Positions 48,772 through 56,435 of a stretch of 64,000 nucleotides of DNA are shown piece after piece. The stretch's first letter is position 1; each line of letters opens with the position of its first letter. The position numbers were made by a program, and so were the translations under genes. Below the pieces are notes generated by a model that saw only the letters and a list, made by a program, of their open reading frames with translations, had not been told where the DNA came from and searched no databases. Source of the stretch: Sphingopyxis sp. (GTDB lineage Bacteria; Pseudomonadota; Alphaproteobacteria; Sphingomonadales; Sphingomonadaceae); NCBI RefSeq assembly GCF_016704835.1, contig NZ_JADIZJ010000005.1:248001-312000 (forward strand). The letters are read 5' to 3'.

Positions 48772-50964
48772 TCAGAGGTCGAAGCGGTCGGCGTTCATCA
48801 CCTTGGTCCAGGCCTTGACGAAATCCTTGACGAACTTCTCTTCATGGCCGGTTTCGGCATAGACTTCGGCCACCGCGCGCAGCTCCGAATTCGACCCGAA
48901 CACCAGATCGGCACGCGTGGCGCGCCAGGTTTCTCCGCCGCCCTTGCGATCGGTGGCGACATATTCCTGATCCTCCGACCCATCGACAGCCTTCCAGACA
49001 TTGGTCATGTCGAGCAGGTTGACAAAGAAGTCGTTGGTCAGCTGACCCGACCGCTTGGTGAAATGGCCGTGCCCGCGCTCGCCATGATTGGCACCGAGAA
49101 CGCGCAAGCCCCCGACAAGCACGGTCATTTCGGGCACCGACAGGCCGAGCAGCGACGCGCGATCGAGCATCATTTCCTCGGTCTTCACCGCGAGCTTCTT
49201 CTTGCCAAGATAGTTGCGGAACGCATCGGCTTCGGGTTCCATCACCGCAAAGCTGTCGGCATCGGTCTGTTCCGCGGTCGCATCGCCGCGGCCACCGGCG
49301 AACGGCACCGCGACGTTGAAACCCGCGTCCTTGATCGCCTTTTCGAGGCCGACAACACCGCCGAGCACGATGGCATCTGCGATCGACAGGCTACCGCGCA
49401 GGCCGTCGAGCGTTTCGATCACCTTCGCCAGCATTGCAGGCTCGTTGACCTCCCAATCCTTTTGCGGGGCAAGGCGAACGCGCGCACCGTTGGCGCCGCC
49501 GCGATGGTCGGACTTGCGATAGGTGCTGGCCGAGGCCCAGGCGGTTTTGATCAGCTGGCTGACGGTTAGGCCGCTATTGGCGATCTTGTCCTTCACCGCA
49601 GCGACGTCTGCGTCCGACGGTATCGTTCCGGCGGGGATCGGATCCTGCCAGATCAGGTCTTCGGCGGGAACCTCCGGGCCGAGGTAGCGGACTTTCGGCC
49701 CCATATCGCGGTGGGTCAGCTTGAACCACGCCCGCGCAAAGGCGTCCTTGAACGCTTCGTGGTCGGCACGGAACCGCTCGCTGATCGCGCGATAGGCGGG
49801 ATCGCGCTTCAGCGCCATGTCCGCGGTCGTCATCATCGTCGGGACCTTGATATTCGGATCCCAGGCCGCCGGCGCCATATCCTCTTCTTTCTGGTTGATC
49901 GGCTGCCACTGGTTTGCGCCCGCGGGCGACTGCACCAGCTCGTAATCATAGTCGAAAAGCAGGCGGAAATAATTCTCCGTCCACTCGCGCGGGGTGTTCG
50001 TCCACGCGCCTTCAATACCGCTGGTCACGGTATGCTCGCCAATGCCGCCGCTGTCATGGCTGCTGACCCAGCCAAAACCCAGCGCGGCCAGATCGCCACC
50101 CGCAGGCGCGGAACCGAGCAGCGAGGCGTCGCCGTTGCCGTGCGCCTTGCCGAAGGTGTGACCGCCCGCGGTGAGCGCGACGGTTTCCTCGTCGTTCATC
50201 GCCATGCGCGCGAAGGTTTCCTTCATATCGCGCGCCATGCCTTCGTCGTCGTGCGGATTGCCCTGCGGCCCTTCGGGATTGACGTAGATGAGGCCCATCT
50301 GGATCGCGGCGAGCGGGCCTTCCAGCTCTTTCATGCCATGTTCGGGAGCAATGCGGGTTTGTACCCCCTGGTTCACCCACTTGTCTTCGCTGCCCCAATA
50401 GATGTCGCGCTCGGGTTCGAACACGTCGGCACGGCCGCCGCCAAAGCCGAACACTGGACCGCCCATGCTTTCGATGGCGACGTTACCGGTCAGGATGAAC
50501 AAGTCGGCCCAGCTGATCTTGTTGCCATATTTCTGTTTAATCGGCCACAGCAGGCGCCGCGCCTTGTCGAGATTGCCGTTGTCGGGCCAGCTATCGAGCG
50601 GCGCGAAACGCTGCTGCCCGCTGTTGGCGCCGCCGCGGCCGTCGGCGGTGCGATAAGTGCCCGCCGCGTGCCAAGCCATTCGAATGAAGAAGGGACCATA
50701 ATGCCCATAGTCGGCCGGCCACCACGGCTGGCTGTCGGTCATCAGCGCGGTGAGATCGGCCTTAAGCGCTGCGTAGTCGAGCAGCGCGAACGCCTTCGAA
50801 TAATCGAAGTCGTCGCCCATCGGGTTCGACGGGCCATTGGGGTTCAGGATCTCGGTCGCCAGCATCTCGGGCCACCAGTCCTTGTTGGTGCGGCCGAGCA
50901 GGGCACGCATGCCGCCGGGCTGGTGGACGGGGCAACCGCTGCCGATGGGGGTCTGGTCGTTCAT
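48772..50964 (-). CDS. katG: Catalase-peroxidase
   Basis: 730 aa from ATG 50964 with AAAGGAGAG upstream. The N-terminal haem domain holds the distal RMAWHAAGTYR (Arg, Trp, His), the Tyr of the Met-Tyr-Trp adduct in LIYVNPEGPQGNPH, and the proximal GGHTFGKAHG. The duplicated C-terminal domain (about residues 430-730) lacks haem ligands, as usual. It removes hydrogen peroxide in the cytoplasm and has peroxidase activity. It is monocistronic with its own terminator. The upstream gap shows no clear OxyR site. Confidence 0.98.
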   Translation of the reverse strand: MNDQTPIGSGCPVHQPGGMRALLGRTNKDWWPEMLATEILNPNGPSNPMGDDFDYSKAFALLDYAALKADLTALMTDSQPWWPADYGHYGPFFIRMAWHAAGTYRTADGRGGANSGQQRFAPLDSWPDNGNLDKARRLLWPIKQKYGNKISWADLFILTGNVAIESMGGPVFGFGGGRADVFEPERDIYWGSEDKWVNQGVQTRIAPEHGMKELEGPLAAIQMGLIYVNPEGPQGNPHDDEGMARDMKETFARMAMNDEETVALTAGGHTFGKAHGNGDASLLGSAPAGGDLAALGFGWVSSHDSGGIGEHTVTSGIEGAWTNTPREWTENYFRLLFDYDYELVQSPAGANQWQPINQKEEDMAPAAWDPNIKVPTMMTTADMALKRDPAYRAISERFRADHEAFKDAFARAWFKLTHRDMGPKVRYLGPEVPAEDLIWQDPIPAGTIPSDADVAAVKDKIANSGLTVSQLIKTAWASASTYRKSDHRGGANGARVRLAPQKDWEVNEPAMLAKVIETLDGLRGSLSIADAIVLGGVVGLEKAIKDAGFNVAVPFAGGRGDATAEQTDADSFAVMEPEADAFRNYLGKKKLAVKTEEMMLDRASLLGLSVPEMTVLVGGLRVLGANHGERGHGHFTKRSGQLTNDFFVNLLDMTNVWKAVDGSEDQEYVATDRKGGGETWRATRADLVFGSNSELRAVAEVYAETGHEEKFVKDFVKAWTKVMNADRFDL

Positions 50965-51331
50965 GCAGTCTCTCCTTTTGAGGTTCTCGTTGGATCGGGG
51001 TGGCGCGGCACGATGACGGGCGCATGACGCGCGGGCGACCGGAGGATCACCGCTAGCACGCCATTAAGGGCCGGTCGCGAGTCGATTGGATCGTCCTTTC
51101 GCCTTAAGATAGAAAGGATAGGCCGCCCCCCGCCATCGACATAACCGAATAAGCTGAATTCAGTCATTGAACGAACCGATTACAGCGGCGCAGGTTGCCG
51201 CAATCAAATGACGTTGGTCGCACCGCCGCCACGCCCCGGCGAAACGGTTGGGGCGCGGCGCAACACCATGGTGAAACAGCGGGTTGGCTCGATGTCACCC
51301 ACCCAATGGTGTGACGAAACGGAGACAGAAA
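50965..51331. other. Divergent intergenic region of katG
   Basis: No coding frame supported. It holds the katG promoter (minus) and that of the 48-aa gene (plus). A direct repeat GATAG-AAAG-GATAG at about 51105-51120 could be half of an OxyR-type site, but the spacing and symmetry are not those of a standard OxyR box. Confidence 0.4.
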
Positions 51332-51478
51332 GTGGCTAACCAAAACCCCAATGAGCAGCAGCAGCGCGACGAAGAACAGCGTCGCAAACAGCAGCAGCAA
51401 CAGCAGGATGGCGGCCAGGATCGCCAGCAGGGCGGTCAGCGTTCCGGTCAGGACCGCGACAACCCCCAGCAGCGCTGA
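51332..51478 (+). CDS. Glutamine-rich 48-aa protein
   Basis: GTG 51332 has GGAG 8 nt upstream. The product is almost entirely Q, R, D, E, N and G: ANQNPNEQQQRDEEQRRK, six Gln in a row, then GGQDRQQGGQRSGQDRDN. It has no hydrophobic core and must be disordered. A 13-bp-arm hairpin follows at 51493. The ribosome site and terminator support a real small gene; comparable tiny hydrophilic proteins are known in stress responses, but function is unknown. Confidence 0.6.
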   Translation: MANQNPNEQQQRDEEQRRKQQQQQQDGGQDRQQGGQRSGQDRDNPQQR

Positions 51479-51492
51479 CGAGCAGGCGGCAT

Positions 51493-51526
51493 GAGAAGGG
51501 GGCGCCTCGCGGAGCGCCCCCTTCTC
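51493..51526. terminator. Bidirectional hairpin terminator
   Basis: GAGAAGGGGGCGC (51493-51505) pairs perfectly with GCGCCCCCTTCTC (51514-51526) around an 8-nt loop. It separates the 48-aa gene from the convergent TonB-receptor stop. No long T run on either side. Confidence 0.7.
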
Positions 51527-51548
51527 TGCATCCGGCGAATGGGCTGAA

Positions 51549-54089
51549 TTAGAAACTGAACTTTACCGTCCCGCCCCAGGTGCGCGCATCGCCCGCGGTC
51601 CCCGCGATGAGCCCGGTGTTGCCGGGGGCAACCTGCAACAGTTCAATATAATTCACGTCAAACGCGTTGCGCACCCACCCAAAGACGTCGAAACCCTCGC
51701 CGCGAAATCCGGCGCGGAAATTGGTCAGCGCATATCCCTTGACGTTCGTGTAGATCGATGGCGACGCGTTTGAATTCCACTGCGAGCGATAATTGCCGTC
51801 GATGCCCAGATACACCTGTCCGTCTTTCGCCAGCAGCGTCGCGGGAATGTTGGTCTCCGCACCATAGGAAAACGCCCATTTCGACACGCCGGGCAACCGC
51901 TGTCCAGAAATATCGCACTGCCGCGGACTGAGCGCACCCGGGACGCCAGGCTGCGAATAATCGGGGACTGCACTCGCCGGCTGGAGCGTTCCTCCGGAGA
52001 GTTCTGGCGGGCACGGCGCGTTGATGAACTTCTTGTATTTCGCGTCGGTATAGGCGCCGTTGGCGTATGCAGTGAAGCGGTCGCTCGCGACAACCTTGAG
52101 GTCTGCCTCGACGCCCTGCGACGTCACCTTTTCCGCATTGGCCAGATAGCCGCGCACGGTGCCGAACTGGCCGCCGTTGACGGTCGCCTGGAAATTCTTG
52201 ATCTCGGTGCGGAACGCCGACAGGTTGAAGGTCGCCCGCCGGTCGAAGAACTGCGTCTTCAGCCCCACTTCGAAATGATCGATCGACTCGGGTTTCACCG
52301 TGCTGGCGTCGAAATTGACACTGTTGTCGGCGTTGAGCGGCAGGCCATTCTGGTTGATGCCCAGCGTCTTGAAGCTCTTGGCATAGGTCGCATAGGCGAG
52401 GACGTCGGACGCCACCTTGTAATTCACGTTGAAGTCGTAGGTGAAGTTCCACGCACTGTCCGAGGGCGAACTTTGTTGCGGCTGATAGACGCCGCACTGC
52501 GCCGCCAGCACCGAACCTGCGGCGGGCGCCGGCGTGCAGGAGATGGCATTGCCCGCGCCGTTGGTCACGATGCGCTGATAAAAGCCCGATTTCTTGTCAT
52601 AATTGACCCGCGCGCCCGGCTGGATGGTCAGCGCGTCGGTGACCTTCCAGCTCAGCTGGCCGAACAGCGCCGCGCTGGTGCTCTTGAGATATTGGGTGTT
52701 GGCGGCAGTCAGGCCGTTGAGGATGCCGGGATCCGCCGCCTGCGCGCCGGTCAGGCTCCAGCGGCTGGCATCGGCACCCTGCTGTTCGGTCCCCTGCGTA
52801 TCGATCCGCTGCTTGAAGCCGAAAAGACCGAGGACGAAATCGATATTGTCGCCGTCATAGTCGTAACGAAACTCCTGGCTATACTGGTCCTGCTGCGACG
52901 GGTTTTGCGATTTCGAGACGATCGACAGGCCGGTGAAGTCGCGGTCGTTCTCGGGCTTCCAGTCCCAGAAGCGCCAGGCGCTGATCGAAGTGAAGGTGCC
53001 GGGCCCCACGTCCCACTTCACCCGCGCCGAAACGCCGCCGATCTTGTTGCCGGCGTTGAGGCTGGCGTCGATGTCGGTCAAACGGTCGAATATATTGCGG
53101 CTCGGAACAGTGTAAGGCCGCGTCGGGTTGGCAGCATTATAGGCTGCAACTAATCCGTCATATTGGCGCGCGAGGGCGCGCTGCGTCCGGCCGACGCGGA
53201 CGAGCGATGTGCCGTACCCCTCGGGGTCCTGCTTGCTATAGTCGCCCGACAGCGTGATGCTCAGGTCATCGCTGGGCTTGAACAGCAGCTGGCCGCGAAG
53301 GCCCAGATTGTCCTGTTCGTTGATCCAGCGGTCGCTCGTGACGTTGAAGATCGTCCCGCGCCGACTGGTCGCGGCGATGGCCAGCCGCGCCGCAATCGTT
53401 TCCGACAGCGGGCCGGACACTGCCGCCTTGGCCTGTCGGTAATTGAGGTTGCCGACGCTGACCTCGGCCCGTCCCTCGAAATCAAAGGTCGGCTGGTTGG
53501 TGGTGACGTTGATCGCGCCCGCGGTGGTGTTCTTGCCATACAGCGTGCCCTGCGGCCCGCGCAGCACCTCGACCTGCTCGACATCAAGGAAGTCGAAGGT
53601 CGCGGCGGCGACGCGCGAATTATAGACGTCGTCGACATAGATGCCGACGCCTTGTTCGAAGCCGTCGCTTGTGAGGCCAAACGGAACGCCAAGCCCGCGG
53701 ATGTTGACCGAGGTGTTGCGGGGGTTCGAGGTATAAACCTGCAGCGTCGGGGCGAGCTGCTGCAGCTTGACGACGTTGAAGTTGCCCGTCGCCTCGATCG
53801 AATCACCGCGGATCACCGAGATCGCTACGGGGACTTCCTGTGCCGTCTCCTGGCGGCGGCGGGCGGTGACGATGATGATGTCGCCGCGGCTGACTTCGTC
53901 GTCGACTTGCGCCGTGGCGTCCGCGGCAGCGGTCGAGGCTGTTGCGGCGACGGCAACGCCATCCTCCGCATTAGCCGCCGACAATTCTTCCGCGGCCGCC
54001 GGCGCGGCGCCGATTGCGAGCAGGAACGAAAGGGTCAGTGAGGATGCCTGCAAGCGGCGACGGCGAACGGACGGGTATTTTGCGGTCAT
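51549..54089 (-). CDS. TonB-dependent outer-membrane receptor
   Basis: 846 aa from ATG 54089 with AGGAA 7 nt upstream. A signal peptide (LTLSFLLAIGAAPAAA) is followed by a TonB box-like DIIIVTARRR, a plug domain (ETAQEVPVAISVIRGDSIEATG, VNIRGLG, VEVLRGPQGTLYGKNTTAGAINVTTNQP) and a 22-strand-type barrel ending in GGTVKFSF with terminal Phe. Its plug resembles the Fe-siderophore/oligomer type broadly used by sphingomonads. The substrate is unknown. The DUF2292 gene lies 105 bp upstream on the same strand; DUF2292 proteins are often linked to sulfur-starvation genes, which hints at sulfonate or sulfate-ester uptake (inference). Confidence 0.95.
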   Translation of the reverse strand: MTAKYPSVRRRRLQASSLTLSFLLAIGAAPAAAEELSAANAEDGVAVAATASTAAADATAQVDDEVSRGDIIIVTARRRQETAQEVPVAISVIRGDSIEATGNFNVVKLQQLAPTLQVYTSNPRNTSVNIRGLGVPFGLTSDGFEQGVGIYVDDVYNSRVAAATFDFLDVEQVEVLRGPQGTLYGKNTTAGAINVTTNQPTFDFEGRAEVSVGNLNYRQAKAAVSGPLSETIAARLAIAATSRRGTIFNVTSDRWINEQDNLGLRGQLLFKPSDDLSITLSGDYSKQDPEGYGTSLVRVGRTQRALARQYDGLVAAYNAANPTRPYTVPSRNIFDRLTDIDASLNAGNKIGGVSARVKWDVGPGTFTSISAWRFWDWKPENDRDFTGLSIVSKSQNPSQQDQYSQEFRYDYDGDNIDFVLGLFGFKQRIDTQGTEQQGADASRWSLTGAQAADPGILNGLTAANTQYLKSTSAALFGQLSWKVTDALTIQPGARVNYDKKSGFYQRIVTNGAGNAISCTPAPAAGSVLAAQCGVYQPQQSSPSDSAWNFTYDFNVNYKVASDVLAYATYAKSFKTLGINQNGLPLNADNSVNFDASTVKPESIDHFEVGLKTQFFDRRATFNLSAFRTEIKNFQATVNGGQFGTVRGYLANAEKVTSQGVEADLKVVASDRFTAYANGAYTDAKYKKFINAPCPPELSGGTLQPASAVPDYSQPGVPGALSPRQCDISGQRLPGVSKWAFSYGAETNIPATLLAKDGQVYLGIDGNYRSQWNSNASPSIYTNVKGYALTNFRAGFRGEGFDVFGWVRNAFDVNYIELLQVAPGNTGLIAGTAGDARTWGGTVKFSF

Positions 54090-54194
54090 GACAATTTCCT
54101 GTTGCAAAGAAAATTGCCACATCCGGTGGACCGGTCTGCGGCAGGACGAGGGGAGAGTCCCTCTTGGGAGCGTTTGACTTGGGCGCGTTTGAAA

Positions 54195-54365
54195 TCAGTT
54201 GGAGTAACGGTGCCGTTCGGTCACATCGACCTGCACCAGCCGCCCTTCGTGGACGGTCAGCTGGATCGCTCCGAACTTCAGCTTGTCGAGTGCCTCGAGC
54301 ACCGTTTGAATGGCGCGGGGCAGCTGTTCGGAACCGGCTTTGGCGGCCTCCTCGGCAGTGCTCAT
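54195..54365 (-). CDS. DUF2292 (YezD-like) small protein
   Basis: 56 aa from ATG 54365, with AAAGGAACG upstream. The core LPRAIQTVLEALDKLKFGAIQLTVHEGRLVQVDVTERHR is the DUF2292 pattern (FGxIxLxVHxGxxVQIDxTE). Such proteins are found near cysteine- and sulfur-assimilation genes. It is upstream of the TonB receptor in the same direction, and the two probably share a promoter. The longer frame up to 54830 is not supported. Confidence 0.85.
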   Translation of the reverse strand: MSTAEEAAKAGSEQLPRAIQTVLEALDKLKFGAIQLTVHEGRLVQVDVTERHRYSN

Positions 54366-54555
54366 GGTCGTTCCTTTCCCTAATGGATTCGCCCTCGCAG
54401 GATAAGGTAACTGTTTTAGTTGACAATGACTGATTTGCTTTCTGCGCTGAAAGGTTCGGTTGCTGCGCCAAACGGATTCCAGCATGCGACGGGCCGATTG
54501 CCCCATTACCGCCAGGGATTGCGCGCGAGTCCCAGTGCTGGCAAAGGCAGCTTCA

Positions 54556-55560
54556 ATGAGCAAAATGAATGAATTGATGGCGCGCGGGACGGAACTGCTC
54601 GGCAGCGACCACGCCATCCTGTGCGGCGCGATGAGCTGGGTCTCTGAACGCCATCTGGTCAGCGCGATCAGCAACGCCGGAGGTTTCGGGGTGATCGCGT
54701 GTGGCGCGATGACGCCAGCGCTGCTCGATACCGAGATCGCCGCGACCAAGGCGCTGGCGACAAAACCGTTCGGCGTCAATCTGATCACGATGCACCCGCA
54801 ATTGTTCGAGCTGATCGATGTTTGTGCCAAGCATGGCGTCGGTCACGTCGTGCTGGCGGGTGGCCTGCCGCCGAAGGGCAGCCTGGAGGCGATCAAGGCA
54901 TCCGGCGCCAAAGTCATCTGTTTCGCGCCGACGCTGGCGATGGGCAAGAAGCTCGTCCGCTCGGGCGTCGATGCCCTGGTGATCGAGGGGATGGAGGCCG
55001 GCGGTCACATCGGCCCTGTATCAACCAGCGTGCTGGCGCAGGAAATCCTGCCGACACTGGCTGACGAAGTCCCGGTGTTCGTCGCCGGGGGCATCGGACG
55101 CGGCGAAGCGATCGCCGCTTATCTGGAAATGGGCGCTTCGGGCGTCCAACTCGGGACGCGCTTCGTCTGCGCCACTGAAAGCATTGCGCATCCCAATTTC
55201 AAAAAGGCGTTTATGCGCGCTTCGGCGCGCGAAGCGGTCGCGAGCGTCCAGATTGACCCGCGCCTGCCCGTCATTCCGGTCCGCGCCCTCAAGAATTCCG
55301 GAACCGAGGCGTTCACCGCCAAGCAGCGCGAAGTCGCCAACAAGCTCGACCAGGGCGAGATCGACATGATGGAAGCGCAGCTGGAAATCGAACATTATTG
55401 GGCCGGCGCGCTGCGCCGTGCCGTGATCGACGGCGATGTTGAAAATGGTTCGTTAATGGCAGGGCAATCTGTCGGTATGGTATCCGAAGAAGAGAGCGTC
55501 GCCGAAATCATCGCAACTTTGGTGCAACAGGCCGACGCCGCATTGCACGCTCGGGGTTGA
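54556..55560 (+). CDS. Nitronate monooxygenase / 2-nitropropane dioxygenase-like flavoprotein
   Basis: 334 aa from ATG 54556 (AAAGGC upstream). TIM-barrel FMN family: AILCGAMSWVSERHLVSAISNAGGFGVIACGAM, LVIEGMEAGGHIGPVS (FMN phosphate loop), PVFVAGGIGRGEAIAAYLEMGASGVQLGTRFVCATES. The family oxidises alkyl nitronates or reduces enoyl thioesters (FabK-like); the sequence does not decide. The lipoprotein gene begins 32 nt after it. Confidence 0.88.
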   Translation: MSKMNELMARGTELLGSDHAILCGAMSWVSERHLVSAISNAGGFGVIACGAMTPALLDTEIAATKALATKPFGVNLITMHPQLFELIDVCAKHGVGHVVLAGGLPPKGSLEAIKASGAKVICFAPTLAMGKKLVRSGVDALVIEGMEAGGHIGPVSTSVLAQEILPTLADEVPVFVAGGIGRGEAIAAYLEMGASGVQLGTRFVCATESIAHPNFKKAFMRASAREAVASVQIDPRLPVIPVRALKNSGTEAFTAKQREVANKLDQGEIDMMEAQLEIEHYWAGALRRAVIDGDVENGSLMAGQSVGMVSEEESVAEIIATLVQQADAALHARG

Positions 55561-55592
55561 TGCCGCACGATATTGCGGCTGGGGAGAAGATC

Positions 55593-56345
55593 ATGAATTT
55601 GTCGCGCAAGATCATCGTGGCCGGACTGCTGGCGAGCGTTGCCGCTTGTACCAAAGCGCCGCCGCCACCGCCCCCACCGCCGCCGCCGCCAGTGGTGATC
55701 GTGGTGCCGCCGCGGCCATTGCCGCCGGGCAACGCCGCGGTGACCCAGATCCTGCCCGGACGCGGCATTGACGGCCGGTTCGTCACCGCGAACAGCAATA
55801 TCACGGGCGACCGCGCATTTTGGCAGTTGAAGATCGGGTTGAACGTCGCCGCGATCGGTTGCCGCGGACTTGAAGAAACGACGCTCGTGTCGGCGTACAA
55901 CAATATCATCAAGGCGCATGGCAAGGTCATTCGCTCGACCGAAAAGAATGTGATCACCCAGCTGGGCAAGGACACCAAGACCAACGGCACCGCGGCGCGC
56001 GATCGCCTGTCGACGCAGCTGTTCAATTATTTTGCCCAGCCGCCCGCGCAGCGCGGTTTCTGTGCTCGCGCCAACGAAATCGCCCAGCTGGTGTCCTCGA
56101 CCCCCACCGCGCAGGTGATCGAACAGGCGCCCGCGCATCTGGCGCGGCTCGACCAGCCCTTCCACGATTTCTACGAAGCCTATGCCCGATATCAGTATGA
56201 CGTCGCGGCATGGGACGCCAAATATGCACCGCCACCGCCGGTCATGAGCGCGCCTGCACCAGTTACGCCCTTCGGTCCGACGACGACGACGGCTTCGCCG
56301 CCAGGTGCAGCGCAGGGGCCCACCGCGCCGGTCGGGATCAACTGA
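55593..56345 (+). CDS. Proline-rich outer-membrane-type lipoprotein, unknown function
   Basis: 250 aa from ATG 55593 (GGGGAGAAG upstream). A lipobox (GLLASVAAC) predicts lipid attachment at Cys18 or so. Eleven consecutive prolines follow, a flexible stalk. The globular part (FWQLKIGLNVAAIGCRGLEETTLVSAYNNIIKAHGKVI...) contains CRG and GFCARANE, possibly a disulfide. The C-terminus is again proline-rich. It resembles a family of sphingomonad envelope proteins I cannot name. A start 36 nt upstream in the same frame is less good. Confidence 0.75.
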   Translation: MNLSRKIIVAGLLASVAACTKAPPPPPPPPPPPVVIVVPPRPLPPGNAAVTQILPGRGIDGRFVTANSNITGDRAFWQLKIGLNVAAIGCRGLEETTLVSAYNNIIKAHGKVIRSTEKNVITQLGKDTKTNGTAARDRLSTQLFNYFAQPPAQRGFCARANEIAQLVSSTPTAQVIEQAPAHLARLDQPFHDFYEAYARYQYDVAAWDAKYAPPPPVMSAPAPVTPFGPTTTTASPPGAAQGPTAPVGIN

Positions 56346-56435
56346 CGCAGGCTTGGCGCGAGCGAAAAATGGTTTGGCGGCAACAGCGCGCGGGGGTCAT
56401 GGCGCTCGGCGCATCCATCTGTTAGCAGGGGGCGA

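Noticed and set aside
51100..51125. OxyR binding site upstream of katG
   Set aside because: Only a GATAG direct repeat is visible. The four ATAG/CTAT half-sites with the right spacing are not present.
54366..54830. 211-codon minus-strand extension of the DUF2292 frame
   Set aside because: The conserved part begins at ATG 54365 with a good ribosome site. The extension overlaps the nitronate monooxygenase gene on the other strand and has shadow-like composition.
55660..55700. Microsatellite or error in the CCG run of the lipoprotein gene
   Set aside because: The repeats encode a proline stalk in frame; both flanks stay in one frame with a lipobox, so no lesion is implied.
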